Positions 15,228 through 24,875 of a stretch of 64,000 nt of DNA are shown in pieces. The position numbers and the translations under genes are program-made. The notes under the pieces are model-generated. The model was not told where the DNA came from. It worked only from the letters and a program-made list of their open reading frames with translations, and made no database searches. This stretch comes from Halopseudomonas pachastrellae. GTDB taxonomy: Bacteria; Pseudomonadota; Gammaproteobacteria; Pseudomonadales; Pseudomonadaceae. Every line of letters starts with the position of its first letter. Positions within the stretch are counted from its first letter, which is position 1. The stretch lies in NCBI RefSeq assembly GCF_900114765.1, contig NZ_FOUD01000009.1, positions 1 through 64,000 on the forward strand. Reading direction: 5' to 3'.

Positions 15228-16703
15228 GTGAACCCAGCTTGCCCCGATGATTTTGTAAAGGTTGACTCTGCCGAGGCCGCTGTCGACCGTCTGGCTGCCC
15301 TGCACCAGCAGGCCACCAGCGCGCTGCGCAGCGCACTGAAGCAATACCTCAAGGATCGCACCAGCCCCGGTGCCGACCGTTGCGCTTTCCGCTACCCGGA
15401 GCTGCGCCTGACCTATCACTGCCAGGGTGAGGTGCCCAGCAGCGTGCGCGCCTACGCCAAGGTGCAGGTGCCCGGCACCTACGCTATCACCGTGACCCAG
15501 CCGGAGGCGTTTCGCAATTACCTGCTGGATCAGCTGCGGCCGTTGATGTCCGACTTCACCGTGACCGTGGAGGTGGGTCCGAGCCAGGCCAATATCCCTT
15601 ACCCCTACGTGGTCGAACAGGGCGACGAGCTGGGCGCCTCGGGCGTGACCGCCGCCGAGCTGGCGCGGGTCTTTCCGAGCACCGACCTGTCTGCCGCCAA
15701 CGACAGCACCGCTGACGGCCTGTACGACTGGGAAGACCGCGACCCGCTGCCGCTGTCGCTATTCGACGCCGCGCGCACCGATTTCTCCCTGCGTCGACTG
15801 GTGCATTACACCGGCAGCGACTGGCGTCATGTGCAGCCGTGGATTCTTTTGACCAACTACCACCGCTACGTGGATCAGTTCATTCGCCACGGCCTGGACA
15901 TGCTGCAGAGCGACTCGCGCTTTCAGCGCATGGTGCTGCCGGGCAACGTGGTGGTCGAGCGGGGTATGTCCGAGGGCGAGATGCAGGCGATCATCGAGTC
16001 AGTGGTATGGCACCGCTTCCAGATGCCGGCCTATCACCTGCAGGGCGCCAATCCGGCCGAGGGCATTACTCTGGTCAACATCGGCGTAGGGCCGTCCAAC
16101 GCCAAGAACATCACCGATCATCTGGCGGTGCTGCGCCCGCACTGCTGGCTGATGATTGGTCACTGTGGTGGCCTGCGGCAGTCGCAGACCATTGGCGACT
16201 ATGTGCTGGCGCATGCTTACATGCGCCGCGACGGTATCCTCGACCGGGTGCTGCCGCCGAACATTCCACTACCGGCGCTGGCGGAAGTGCAACAGGCGCT
16301 GCAGCAGGCGGCGGCCGAGGTCACCGGGGAGCAAGGTGATGATCTCAAGCGTCGCCTGCGTACCGGTACCGTGCTGACCTATGACGACCGCAACTGGGAG
16401 CTGCGCTGGGCCCAGGAACGCCCGCTGATCAACCAGGCGCGCGCCATCGCGGTGGATATGGAAAGCGGCACTATCGCCGCCCAGGGCTATCGCCTGCGGG
16501 TGCCCTACGGCACGCTGCTGTGTGTCTCGGACAAGCCGCTGCACAGCGAGATCAAGCTGCCGGGCGCGGCGGGTGTGTTTTATGAGCGCGCGGTAACCCA
16601 GCACCTGCATATCGGTATTCACGCGCTGGAGCTTATGCGCAGCCAGCTCGATTCGCTGCACTCGCGCAAACTGCGCAGCTTCGACGAGCCGCCGTTCCGC
16701 TAA
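15228..16703 (+). CDS. amn: AMP nucleosidase
   Basis: This enzyme hydrolyses AMP to adenine and ribose-5-phosphate and so adjusts adenylate pools. The 491-residue protein has the usual length. It has an N-terminal AMP nucleosidase domain (about 20-180) and a C-terminal nucleoside-phosphorylase-like catalytic domain, with VNIGVGPSNAKNITDHLAVLRP, MIGHCGGLRQSQ and AVDMESGTIAAQGYR. The start is GTG at 15228, 6 nt after an AGAGG site. It is 45 bp downstream of nikR on the same strand but functionally unrelated, so it probably has its own promoter or is read through. Confidence 0.95.
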   Translation: MNPACPDDFVKVDSAEAAVDRLAALHQQATSALRSALKQYLKDRTSPGADRCAFRYPELRLTYHCQGEVPSSVRAYAKVQVPGTYAITVTQPEAFRNYLLDQLRPLMSDFTVTVEVGPSQANIPYPYVVEQGDELGASGVTAAELARVFPSTDLSAANDSTADGLYDWEDRDPLPLSLFDAARTDFSLRRLVHYTGSDWRHVQPWILLTNYHRYVDQFIRHGLDMLQSDSRFQRMVLPGNVVVERGMSEGEMQAIIESVVWHRFQMPAYHLQGANPAEGITLVNIGVGPSNAKNITDHLAVLRPHCWLMIGHCGGLRQSQTIGDYVLAHAYMRRDGILDRVLPPNIPLPALAEVQQALQQAAAEVTGEQGDDLKRRLRTGTVLTYDDRNWELRWAQERPLINQARAIAVDMESGTIAAQGYRLRVPYGTLLCVSDKPLHSEIKLPGAAGVFYERAVTQHLHIGIHALELMRSQLDSLHSRKLRSFDEPPFR

Positions 16704-16773
16704 GCTGCCCGCACGTTCACACGGCTGTCATGCCGGTGGCGCATCATGCCCGGTCTATAGACCGGGAGTGGAT

Positions 16774-17688
16774 ATGCACACTGGACATGACAGCCTTGTA
16801 TCGTCCGCACCGCGCTGGCGGTTGCGCAGGCGCGCACTCACACTGCTGACCCTGTTGGCGGCCCTGCTGGCGCTGTCGGTGCTGCTGGTTGGCTGGTTGC
16901 GGCCCGCTGCGCCGCTGCCGCCCTCAGCGCTGTCACTGCAGGATTTTCGCGTGACGCTACCGGGCGTGGCAGTCGCTGGCATTGGTGATGATCTCTCAGG
17001 CATTACCCACGACGGTGACCACGACCGCCTGCTGGCCATTACCAACTCCGGCCCTGAACAGATGCTGGTGCTCGACCGTCAGGGCAGCCTGCTGGCGCAA
17101 CATGCGCTGATTGGTTTCAAGGACACCGAAGATCTGGCCTGGCTCGGCGATGGCCTGCTGGCGATTGTTGAGGGGCGCGTACAGCGCATCAGCATTCTGC
17201 CCCTGCCTGTCGCGGGTGAGCCGCTGCGCCGCGCTGACGCCCGCCAACTCACCCTGGGCATCGGCCTGTCGGACGACAACAAGGGCTTTGAAGGCATCGC
17301 CTATGATCGCGGGCGCGATCTGCTGTATCTGGTCAAAGAGCGCGACCCGCAGCGCCTGTATCGGGTTGCCGGGCTGCGCAGCACACTGCAGGGCAACCTG
17401 CAGCTGGATGTGCAGGACCTGACCGCCTGGATTGATGACGCCGGGGTGTCCAGTGACCTCTCGGCCATCACGGTCGAGCCGCGCAGCGGTCATCTGGTGC
17501 TGCTCAGTGATGAGTCGCGCTTGCTGTTCGAGCTTGGCCCGCAGGGCCAACTGCTGAGCCAGCGCTCGCTCGGGCGGGGTGTGGGCCTGCAAGAGCCCAT
17601 ACCTCAGCCCGAGGGCGTGATTCTGGATGATCGCGGCGAGCTGTTTGTCGTCAGCGAACCCAATCTGTTCTACCGCCTGGCGCGCTAG
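16774..17688 (+). CDS. SdiA-regulated-type beta-propeller protein
   Basis: The 304-residue protein has an N-terminal membrane helix (about 24-46) that anchors it to the inner membrane or acts as an uncleaved signal. A propeller-like domain of the SdiA-regulated family (PF06977) follows, with repeated segments LSGITHDGDHDRLLAITN, DTEDLAWLGDGLLAIVEG, GFEGIAYDRGRDLLYLVKE and PEGVILDDRGELFVVSEPN. ATG 16774 follows GGGAG by 6 nt and is preferred to GTG 16768. Its last 4 bp overlap the convergent serine hydrolase gene. The role of the family is not known. Confidence 0.82.
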   Translation: MHTGHDSLVSSAPRWRLRRRALTLLTLLAALLALSVLLVGWLRPAAPLPPSALSLQDFRVTLPGVAVAGIGDDLSGITHDGDHDRLLAITNSGPEQMLVLDRQGSLLAQHALIGFKDTEDLAWLGDGLLAIVEGRVQRISILPLPVAGEPLRRADARQLTLGIGLSDDNKGFEGIAYDRGRDLLYLVKERDPQRLYRVAGLRSTLQGNLQLDVQDLTAWIDDAGVSSDLSAITVEPRSGHLVLLSDESRLLFELGPQGQLLSQRSLGRGVGLQEPIPQPEGVILDDRGELFVVSEPNLFYRLAR

Positions 17689-18995
17689 CGCGCGTTCAGG
17701 TAGTTAGCCAGGGCGGCGTAAGCGGGCAGCGACACCGGGTCATTGGCGCCGTTGGCGGCCACCGGATTGGACGCAAAGCGGGCGATGACCATCTCGGCCT
17801 TGGGGTCGACGTAGATGGTTTGCCCGTGGATGCCGCGTGCGGCAAACATGCCCTGCTCCTCACTAGCCACCCACCACATGTTGCGGTAGCTCCAGCCGGG
17901 GAGCGTGGCGCAGCCGGCGCCGGCAAACTTGGCCGGATCTCCGCCGGTGCGGATATCGGCCACTACCGCCTCGGGCACGATCTGCTGGCCGTTAAACCGG
18001 CCGTTGTTGCGCATCGCCTCGCCAAAGCGCGCCATGTCACGCAGGCTGGCGTTCATGCCGCCACCGGCAAACTGGGTGCCCACCTGATCCACCACAATGT
18101 AGGCATCCTGCTCTGCGCCCAGCTTGCCCCAGATACGCTGCTCCAGCAGATCGGCAAAGGATGTGCCGGATGCGCGCTGCACCACCCAGGCCAGGACATC
18201 GGAGTTGACCGTCTTGTAGGCGAAGGCGTCGCCGTGTTGCCCCTCGGCTTGCACCTTCTGCAAGAAGGCGTACAGCGAGGTCGCTCCGCTGTAATCAGCC
18301 GGGCGCGGAATCAGGTTGCCGGCGCGCGAGTACTCCCAGATTTCGGCACTGGGGTCGGAGTAGGTTTCCGAATAGCGAATGCCGGTCGTCATGTCCATCA
18401 CCTGACGTACGCTGGCGTTGCCAAAGCCGCTGTCGGCCAGCTCCGGTACATAGATGGCAACGCTCGCCTGCGCATCCAGCACGCCTTCTGCCACCAGCAT
18501 GGCGGCCAGGGTGCCAATAAAGGATTTGGTCACCGAGAAAGCCATGTGCGGTCGGTCTGCCTGCAAGGCGCCAAAGTAGCGCTCGTAGACCACCTTGCCG
18601 CGATGCAACACGAGAATGCCGTCGGTGTAGTTGGCGTTCAGCGACTGGGCCCAGGTCATCTTTGTGCCATCGGCCAGCTGAAACTCGAGTGCGTCGATGT
18701 CCTCGCGCGGCGCCTGCGGCAGCACGCTGACGGCAGTGCCGGCGCGGCCTACAGTCGTGGTGGGTAGCAGTTCACGAATGTGCGAAAAGGCCCAGCGTGT
18801 GTGCGGAAAGCGCAGGTAGTTGCTGAAGGTTATCTGCTTGTCGGCGGCCGGCGGAAAGCCTTGCATCCAGCCCATGACCTGCGGGTCGCTGGCCTTGGCG
18901 TCAAGGGGCGTGCTGGCTGCGTTGGCCGGTCCGCAGAGCAGGCCGGTCAGTAGCAGCGTGAGGGAGGCGCGCTGCAGGTGCGTCGTTCGTGTCAT
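17685..18995 (-). CDS. Serine hydrolase of the beta-lactamase/NylB family
   Basis: The 436-residue protein has a signal peptide (1-26, ANA) and is predicted to be periplasmic. It has the beta-lactamase-related fold used by class C enzymes, EstB and 6-aminohexanoate-dimer hydrolase. The catalytic S-x-x-K is FSVTKSF (about residue 155), a Y-x-x-N-like segment is YKTVNSD, and the third motif region is GIHGQTIYVDP. NylB-like relatives cleave short amides or esters, and the natural substrate is unknown. It is monocistronic and convergent with the propeller gene. It is probably not a true beta-lactamase. Confidence 0.87.
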   Translation of the reverse strand: MTRTTHLQRASLTLLLTGLLCGPANAASTPLDAKASDPQVMGWMQGFPPAADKQITFSNYLRFPHTRWAFSHIRELLPTTTVGRAGTAVSVLPQAPREDIDALEFQLADGTKMTWAQSLNANYTDGILVLHRGKVVYERYFGALQADRPHMAFSVTKSFIGTLAAMLVAEGVLDAQASVAIYVPELADSGFGNASVRQVMDMTTGIRYSETYSDPSAEIWEYSRAGNLIPRPADYSGATSLYAFLQKVQAEGQHGDAFAYKTVNSDVLAWVVQRASGTSFADLLEQRIWGKLGAEQDAYIVVDQVGTQFAGGGMNASLRDMARFGEAMRNNGRFNGQQIVPEAVVADIRTGGDPAKFAGAGCATLPGWSYRNMWWVASEEQGMFAARGIHGQTIYVDPKAEMVIARFASNPVAANGANDPVSLPAYAALANYLNAR

Positions 18996-19071
18996 GAAAC
19001 CTGTCCTTGTTCATGTTGTTATTAGGTGTAGCTCCAATGACAGTATTGAACACCCGCAGGCGGGCCGTCCA

Positions 19072-19287
19072 ATGGCTCTGGAGCTGCTGCGACTGTTGGC
19101 CTTTTCGGGCGATCACGCAAGGCTTCCATGGTTTTGTGCTATCAGCTTGTTTGTTGTGCTGGTTATCCTTTCCTTTATCTGTCTGTTGTTTGGGCATTGG
19201 GTAGTGGTGCTATGCAGTCTCGTGCTGCCTCATCTGGCGCTTATGGCCATTCGCTGTCTCATGGGTGCTACAGAGCTGCTAGATTAA
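19072..19287 (+). CDS. Possible small membrane protein
   Basis: A 71-codon reading frame starting at ATG 19072 encodes two strongly hydrophobic segments (about residues 20-42 and 43-62) joined by FGHWV. No family is recognised and the ribosome site is poor. It is the only reasonable reading frame in the 537-bp gap between the serine hydrolase (ends 18995) and the molybdenum hydroxylase operon (starts 19533). The rest of the gap (19288-19532) holds only a weak TATAAA element near 19494 that may belong to the operon promoter. Confidence 0.3.
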   Translation: MALELLRLLAFSGDHARLPWFCAISLFVVLVILSFICLLFGHWVVVLCSLVLPHLALMAIRCLMGATELLD

Positions 19288-19532
19288 GGAGGCATTGATT
19301 GATTCCACGCGGCGTTTGCTGCTTCGTTGCGCGTTGCAATCGGGGCGTAGCCTTACCGCCAGGCCGTGAGCCCTGACTGCCGCAAGCGCGGCACAGTGTG
19401 CGGCCGGTTTGAACCCTTGAGACTGCTCGCGTTCAGACCTGTACCTGCACGCGTTGGCGTCTGCGCAGGCGCGCGAAAAGATCGCGTCTGCGACTATAAA
19501 AACCAAGAAACCCGTAGCCTGACGAGGTTCCA

Positions 19533-19994
19533 ATGATTCAGTTATCCGTGAACGGTACCCAGCATCAGCTGGACGTGCCTGATGATATGCCGCTGCTCTG
19601 GGTGGTGCGTGACGTGCTGGGGCTGACCGGCACCAAATTCGGTTGTGGCATAGCCCAGTGCGGTGCCTGTACCGTGCACCTGGACGGCGAGGCTGTGCGC
19701 TCTTGCGTGCTGCCGGTCAGCGCCGTTGCCGGGCGCGCCGTAACCACTATCGAGGCGGTTGGGCAGTCTGCCCTCGGCGCGCAGGTCCAGCAGGCCTGGC
19801 TGGCCCATGAGGTGGTGCAGTGCGGCTACTGCCAGTCCGGTCAGATCATGTCTGCGACTGCCCTGCTGCAGCGCCAGCCCAAGCCGAGCGACGCCGAGAT
19901 TGATGCCGGCATGGCGGGCAACCTCTGCCGCTGCGCCACCTACACGCGCATCCGTGCGGCCATCAAGGACGTGGATGCCGGAGGTGCCGCATGA
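19533..19994 (+). CDS. 2Fe-2S subunit of a molybdenum hydroxylase (IorA-like)
   Basis: The 153-residue electron-transfer subunit has two [2Fe-2S] clusters. The plant-type cluster ligands are C38, C43, C46 and C58 (CGIAQCGAC). The helical domain ligands are C97, C100, C132 and C134 (CGYC, CRC). It is the size and layout of isoquinoline 1-oxidoreductase alpha subunit and nicotinate or aldehyde dehydrogenase small subunits. Its stop overlaps the start of the large subunit (ATGA). It lacks a signal peptide and would be exported in complex with its Tat-dependent partner. Confidence 0.92.
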   Translation: MIQLSVNGTQHQLDVPDDMPLLWVVRDVLGLTGTKFGCGIAQCGACTVHLDGEAVRSCVLPVSAVAGRAVTTIEAVGQSALGAQVQQAWLAHEVVQCGYCQSGQIMSATALLQRQPKPSDAEIDAGMAGNLCRCATYTRIRAAIKDVDAGGAA

Positions 19995-22183
19995 GCCAGT
20001 CAGGCAATGGCGTATCGCGTCGCCGATTTTTGCAGGGCTCTGGCGCGGCACTGGGAGGGCTGGTACTCAGCACCTGGCTGCCGGGCTTTACGCCGCACAG
20101 CGTGGCGGCAGAGGTAACCGCCGCCGGGCGTCTGGGGGACCAGGCGCCGCGTGGTTATGGAGCCTATGTGCGGGTTGGGCATGACGGTCTGGTAACGGTC
20201 ATTTCGCCCAAGATTGAAATGGGGCAGGGCGCCCACACCGGGATCGCCATGATGGTGGCCGAGGAGCTGGAGGTGCCGCTGTCGGCGGTCAGCGTTGAGG
20301 ACGCACCGCCGGATTCCGAGCTGTACGTTGACTCGCTGATGCAGTTTCAGGCTACCGGTGGTTCAACCTCTACACGGCATTCCTGGCAGCCGCTGCGTGA
20401 GGCCGGAGCAACCGCGCGGCTGCTGCTGGTTCAGGCCGCGGCGGCGCGCTGGGGGGTAGACGTCGCCCAGTGTGAGGCGCGTGATGCGGTGGTGCACGGA
20501 CCTGCCGGGCAGCAGTTGCCCTACGGCGAACTGGTCGATGCCGCCAGTGCATTGCCGCTGCCGGAGTCGGTGGTGCTCAAAACGCCGGATCAGTTCCGTC
20601 TGCTCGGCACGCCCGCGCCCCGGCTGGATACGCCGGCCAAGGTAAATGGCAAGGCGCAGTTCACCATCGACTTGCAGGTGCCGGGCATGCTGGTGGCCTC
20701 GACCCTGACTTGTCCTGTATACGGCGGCAAGCTCAAAGCGGTTGACGCCAGCGCAGCGCGGCAGGTGCCGGGCGTGCGCGATGTGGTCACCCTGGAAAAT
20801 GCCGTGGCGGTCACCGCGACCAACTACTGGGCGTGCCAGCAAGGGCTCAAGGCCCTGGCGGTAGAGTGGGACCTGGGTGAGCACGCGGGCATCGACTCCG
20901 AGCAACTGGATAACGCCCTGCACAGCGCCAGCAGCAAGGACGGCGTAGTGGCGCACAGCAGCGGTGACATCGACGCGGCGTTGAGTGGCGCGGCCAGCAC
21001 CTTTGAGGCGGTCTACGAGCAGCCCTTCCTGTCGCATTCACCGCTGGAACCCATGACCTGCGTGGCGCAGGTGCGCTCGGACGCCTGCGAGCTGTGGGTG
21101 GGCACCCAGGTGCCGGCGTTCGCCCAGCAGACGGCGGCAGCGGTGAGCGGCCTGCCGCTGGAGCGCGTGCAGGTGCATAACCAGTTGATCGGCGGCGCCT
21201 TCGGCCGGCGGCTGGACTTTGACTTCATTACCCAGGCGGTGGCGATTGCCAAGCAGGTTGATTATCCGATCAAGCTGATCTGGAGCCGCGAAGAGGACAT
21301 GACCCATGACCTCTATCGCCCGCACTATGTTGATCGGCTGACTGCGGCAATCGATGCCGAGGGCAAATTGCAGGGCTGGCAGCACCGTATCGCTGGCGCC
21401 TCGGTGCTGGCGCGCTACGTCGGCAGCCTGCCGGAAAACGGCGTGGATGGCGACGCGGTGGAAGTGGCCATCGACCCGATCTACGCGCTGGACAGCCTGC
21501 AGGTCAACTACATCCGCGAGGAACCCAAGGCGATTCCGGTGTCCTGGTGGCGCGGGGTTGGTCCGCTGCGTAGCACGCTGGCGCTGGAGTGCTTTATCGA
21601 TGAGCTGGCACACAACGCGGGCAAGGACCCGGTTGAATATCGGCTGGCGCTGATGGATCAGCACCCGCGCGCGCAGGCGGTCCTCAAGCTGGCTGCCGAG
21701 AAGGCCGACTGGCAGACGCCGTTGCCTGCCGGGCAGGGCCGGGGCATCGCGGTGAGCGCGGTGTTCGGCAGCTTCGTTGCGACCGTTGTCGAGCTGCAAG
21801 TGCAGGCGGACAAGGGCGTGCGCATCACGCGTCTGGTCAGCGCCATCGACTGCGGTCTGGTGACCAACCCCACCTCGGTGCTGGCGCAGATTGAGGGCGG
21901 CACCCTGTTCGGTCTGTCGGCGTCGCTGTTCAACGAGATTACCCTTGAGCGCGGGCAGGTACAGCAGAGCAACTTCCATAACTACCGGCAACTGCGCATC
22001 AATGAGGCGCCCGGCGTTGAGGTGCACATTGTGCCCAGTAGCGAAGATCCGGGCGGGGTAGGTGAGACCGGTACCGCGCTGATTGGTCCGGCACTGCTCA
22101 ATGCACTGGCTGCAGCCAGTGGCGAGCGCCTGCGCCGCTTGCCGCTGAGCCGCGCTGGATACTTCCCGGTAAAAGGAGCCTGA
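19991..22183 (+). CDS. Molybdopterin-binding catalytic subunit, Tat-exported (IorB-like)
   Basis: The 730-residue protein belongs to the xanthine oxidase family, in the isoquinoline 1-oxidoreductase beta / aldehyde dehydrogenase large-subunit branch. It hydroxylates N-heterocycles or aldehydes with water as oxygen donor. The N-terminus has a twin-arginine signal ([10 protein letters not shown], then a hydrophobic stretch), so the enzyme acts in the periplasm. Molybdopterin-contact motifs include [23 protein letters not shown] and the C-terminal [15 protein letters not shown] with the catalytic Glu. The next gene is a cytochrome c acceptor. XdhC and MocA-like genes downstream supply cofactor maturation. 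The substrate is not determinable. Confidence 0.92.
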   Translation: MSQSGNGVSRRRFLQGSGAALGGLVLSTWLPGFTPHSVAAEVTAAGRLGDQAPRGYGAYVRVGHDGLVTVISPKIEMGQGAHTGIAMMVAEELEVPLSAVSVEDAPPDSELYVDSLMQFQATGGSTSTRHSWQPLREAGATARLLLVQAAAARWGVDVAQCEARDAVVHGPAGQQLPYGELVDAASALPLPESVVLKTPDQFRLLGTPAPRLDTPAKVNGKAQFTIDLQVPGMLVASTLTCPVYGGKLKAVDASAARQVPGVRDVVTLENAVAVTATNYWACQQGLKALAVEWDLGEHAGIDSEQLDNALHSASSKDGVVAHSSGDIDAALSGAASTFEAVYEQPFLSHSPLEPMTCVAQVRSDACELWVGTQVPAFAQQTAAAVSGLPLERVQVHNQLIGGAFGRRLDFDFITQAVAIAKQVDYPIKLIWSREEDMTHDLYRPHYVDRLTAAIDAEGKLQGWQHRIAGASVLARYVGSLPENGVDGDAVEVAIDPIYALDSLQVNYIREEPKAIPVSWWRGVGPLRSTLALECFIDELAHNAGKDPVEYRLALMDQHPRAQAVLKLAAEKADWQTPLPAGQGRGIAVSAVFGSFVATVVELQVQADKGVRITRLVSAIDCGLVTNPTSVLAQIEGGTLFGLSASLFNEITLERGQVQQSNFHNYRQLRINEAPGVEVHIVPSSEDPGGVGETGTALIGPALLNALAAASGERLRRLPLSRAGYFPVKGA

Positions 22184-22186
22184 GCC

Positions 22187-23413
22187 ATGCATTCGAGCAA
22201 AACCCTGATTGGCGGGCTGGCTCTGGCCGCCCTGAGTCTGCACGTACAGGCCGATGACCAGGCGCTGATCGAGCGCGGCAAGTACCTGGCGGCAGCGGCT
22301 GACTGTGTCGCGTGCCACACCGTGCCCGGCGGCGAACCCTTTGCCGGCGGCGTGGAGTTCAAGCTGCCGTTCGGCTCGCTGTACTCGCCCAACATTACGC
22401 CGGACAAGCAAACCGGTATTGGCGACTGGAGTGATGCTGATTTCCTCAGTGCCCTGCACGAGGGTGTCGGCAAGGACGGCAAACGCTACTACCCGGCATT
22501 TCCCTATACCTCCTATACCTTGATGCCGGATGACGAGGTGCAGGCCATCAAGGCCTATCTGTTCAGCCTGCAGCCGGTCAGCAACACGGTGCCTGAAAAC
22601 ACCCTGGGATTCCCCTATAACCAGCGCTGGGGCATGTTCTTCTGGAACCTGGTATTCCATGACAACGAGCGCTTTGAGCCAGACCCGTCGCAGTCGGATG
22701 CGTGGAACCGTGGCGCCTATCTGGTAGAGGGTCCGGGCCATTGTGGTGAGTGTCATACGCCGCGCAATTTTGCCCAGGCGCTGAGCAGCAGCCAGCCGCT
22801 GGCTGGCAATCTGGTGCAGGGCTGGCAGGCCTACAACATTAGCAGTGACCCCGCCCACGGTATTGGTGCCTGGTCACCGGCCGAGCTGGTCAGCTACCTC
22901 GGCAAGGGCTATGCGCCGGGCAAGGGCGTAGCGAGTGGCCCGATGGGCGATGTGGTCAGTCACAGCTTGCGCTACTTGAGCAATGACGACCTGTCGGCCA
23001 TCGCGACCTACCTGCTCACCACCGAGCCTCAGAGTGCGGGTGTGAAGCGTCCTGACCCGGTGTCGGCCAGCGCTGAGCCGGTGAGCGATGCCGGCCTGGG
23101 TGGCCAGTTGTTTGCCGGTGCCTGCGCGGGCTGTCACAGCTGGGATGGCAGCGGCACACAAACCCCGGTGGCGACGCTCTCGGGCCTCAAGACCGTGAAC
23201 GACCCGGCGGGCACCAACCTGCTGAATATTCTGCTGCGCGGACACACTGCGCCAGAGTTGCGGGTGGACCAGCAGATGCCGAACTTTGCCAAGACCTATC
23301 AAGACGCCGAACTGGCTGCCGTCGGCAGCTTTGTGTTGCAGCATTTTGGCCAGACTGGCGCCAGCCTGAGTGCTGACGACGTCGCCGCGCGGCGCGGCAA
23401 CACCGGCCATTGA
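22187..23413 (+). CDS. Tri-haem cytochrome c, electron acceptor of the molybdenum hydroxylase
   Basis: The 408-residue periplasmic protein has a signal peptide (about 1-22). Its three CXXCH haem sites are CVACH (40-44), CGECH (186-190) and CAGCH (313-317). The layout is that of the alcohol/gluconate dehydrogenase cytochrome subunits found with IorAB-type enzymes. It would pass electrons from the 2Fe-2S subunit to the quinone pool or terminal oxidases. It starts 3 bp after the large-subunit stop. No obvious C-terminal membrane anchor is seen. Confidence 0.92.
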   Translation: MHSSKTLIGGLALAALSLHVQADDQALIERGKYLAAAADCVACHTVPGGEPFAGGVEFKLPFGSLYSPNITPDKQTGIGDWSDADFLSALHEGVGKDGKRYYPAFPYTSYTLMPDDEVQAIKAYLFSLQPVSNTVPENTLGFPYNQRWGMFFWNLVFHDNERFEPDPSQSDAWNRGAYLVEGPGHCGECHTPRNFAQALSSSQPLAGNLVQGWQAYNISSDPAHGIGAWSPAELVSYLGKGYAPGKGVASGPMGDVVSHSLRYLSNDDLSAIATYLLTTEPQSAGVKRPDPVSASAEPVSDAGLGGQLFAGACAGCHSWDGSGTQTPVATLSGLKTVNDPAGTNLLNILLRGHTAPELRVDQQMPNFAKTYQDAELAAVGSFVLQHFGQTGASLSADDVAARRGNTGH

Positions 23414-23432
23414 GCAAGCTTGGAGAGCGGGT

Positions 23433-24581
23433 ATGAGTGGGCTGGAGCAATTGCTGGAGGCGGTCGACGCGGCTCAGGCGCTGGGCGAGGAGGCCGTGCT
23501 GGCAACCGTGGTCAAGGTAGAGGGCTCAGCCTATCGCCGCCCCGGTGCACGGATGCTGATCAACGCGCTTGGGCAGACCGCCGGCACTGTCAGTGGTGGC
23601 TGTCTGGAGAGCGAGGTGGCGCGCACTGCTTGGTGGCTGACCGAGCGTGGCCCGGCATTGCGCAGCTACAGCACGGCCGAGGATGCCGAGGACGGCGACG
23701 CGGCAGTGCGCTTTGGTCTGGGCTGCAACGGTACCGTCCATCTGTTGTTCGAGCGCGTGCACTCGCCGGCCTGTCAGTTGCTGCTGGATGCCTGTCGCGA
23801 CCTGTCTGCGCCCAAGATGCTGGCCACCGTGGTCAATACGGTGCAGCCGCAGTGGCTCGGGCAGCGCCTGCTGCTGGAGGAAGGCGGCGCCTTGCGCGGC
23901 AGTTTACCGGCCTCGGTGCAGGCTCAGTTGCAGCCGGTGCTGGAGCAGGCGCGCTATTCACAGCGCGCCAGTCTGCATGCCTTCGAGCTGGCTGACGGCA
24001 AGTCGCTGGACGTGCTGGTTGAGCCCCTGCGGGCGGCACGTCGTCTGGTGATCTTTGGCGGCGGTCATGATGCGCAGCCGCTGGTACGCATGGCGCGGTT
24101 GCAGGGCCTGCATGTGACCCTGATTGACAGTCGTGCCCACTTTGCCCGCGCTTCTCGCTTTACTGATGCCCATGTGGTCTTGCATAAGGACCTGACGGCG
24201 GCCGACAGCCTGATGCCGCTGCTGGAAGACGCCGCCGTGGTCATCATGACCCACAGCCTGCAGCAGGATGCCTGCTGGCTGGCGCTCGCGCTGCGCTCCT
24301 CGGCCTGTTATATCGGTCAGCTGGGGCCGCGTGAGCGTACCGAGCGACTATTGGCTAGCGCCGAACGGCCGCTGCCGGCGCAGCTGCACTATCCGGTTGG
24401 ACTTGATCTGGGCGGCGACACGCCGGAGGCCGTTGCGCTGTCGGTGCTGGCCGAGATCACCGCGGTGCTGCACCAGCGCCAGGGCGGCAAACTGCAGGCG
24501 CGGCGTTCGGCCATTCATGACCCGGTAACCATCGAACGGCATGCCCGGGTTGCTTCACTTTCCCTGAGCGAGAATAGCTAG
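23433..24581 (+). CDS. XdhC/CoxI-family molybdenum cofactor maturation factor
   Basis: The 382-residue cytoplasmic protein has an N-terminal XdhC-CoxI domain (about 10-80, with VKVEGSAYRRPGARM and GTVSGGCLE). A C-terminal Rossmann domain (about 205-350) contains LVIFGGGHDAQPL and GQLGPRERTERLL. XdhC proteins bind molybdenum cofactor, promote its sulfuration and insert it into xanthine-oxidase-family enzymes. Its place between the hydroxylase subunits and the MocA-like gene fits that role. ATG 23433 is preferred because a GGAGAG site lies 6 nt upstream and the longer frame runs inside the cytochrome gene. Confidence 0.9.
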   Translation: MSGLEQLLEAVDAAQALGEEAVLATVVKVEGSAYRRPGARMLINALGQTAGTVSGGCLESEVARTAWWLTERGPALRSYSTAEDAEDGDAAVRFGLGCNGTVHLLFERVHSPACQLLLDACRDLSAPKMLATVVNTVQPQWLGQRLLLEEGGALRGSLPASVQAQLQPVLEQARYSQRASLHAFELADGKSLDVLVEPLRAARRLVIFGGGHDAQPLVRMARLQGLHVTLIDSRAHFARASRFTDAHVVLHKDLTAADSLMPLLEDAAVVIMTHSLQQDACWLALALRSSACYIGQLGPRERTERLLASAERPLPAQLHYPVGLDLGGDTPEAVALSVLAEITAVLHQRQGGKLQARRSAIHDPVTIERHARVASLSLSENS

Positions 24582-24875
24582 ATGTCTGACACCATCACCA
24601 TTGTTGCCGTACTGCGCGCCGCTGACGGCGCCGCAGAAAAGGTCGCGGGTATTCTGCACCGCGCCGTTGCCCCCTCCCGCGCTGAAGCAGGTTGCCGGGG
24701 CTATGTATTGCACCATGACCGCAGCGATCATCAGCGCTTTGTCTTCGTTGAACAGTGGGCCGACATGGCTGCGATCGAGGCGCACCGCCAGGCACCGCAC
24801 TATCTGGCGATGGGCAAGGCGCTGGACGGCCTGATCGTCGAGCGTGAGGTCATGCTGCTGGATGCGGTGCCCTGA
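24582..24875 (+). CDS. Antibiotic biosynthesis monooxygenase-fold (ABM) protein
   Basis: The 97-residue protein has a dimeric ferredoxin-like ABM fold, as in YgiN. Its features are VAVLRAADGAAEKVAGILHRAV, the YVLHHDRSDHQRFVFVEQW strand pair and a conserved HRQAPHY. Such proteins oxidise or sequester quinones and aromatic intermediates without cofactors. It starts immediately after the xdhC stop and is therefore co-translated. An ABM protein in a molybdenum hydroxylase operon may act on the hydroxylated aromatic product, which is inference. Confidence 0.87.
   Translation: MSDTITIVAVLRAADGAAEKVAGILHRAVAPSRAEAGCRGYVLHHDRSDHQRFVFVEQWADMAAIEAHRQAPHYLAMGKALDGLIVEREVMLLDAVP

Noticed and set aside
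17685-18995. Calling the S-x-x-K serine hydrolase a beta-lactamase resistance gene
   Set aside because: Motif spacing and length fit NylB/EstB-like hydrolases. No feature supports antibiotic hydrolysis.
21038-22858. A 606-codon frame antisense to the molybdopterin subunit and cytochrome
   Set aside because: Same mirror-frame effect. The plus strand encodes well-conserved enzyme motifs across the whole interval.
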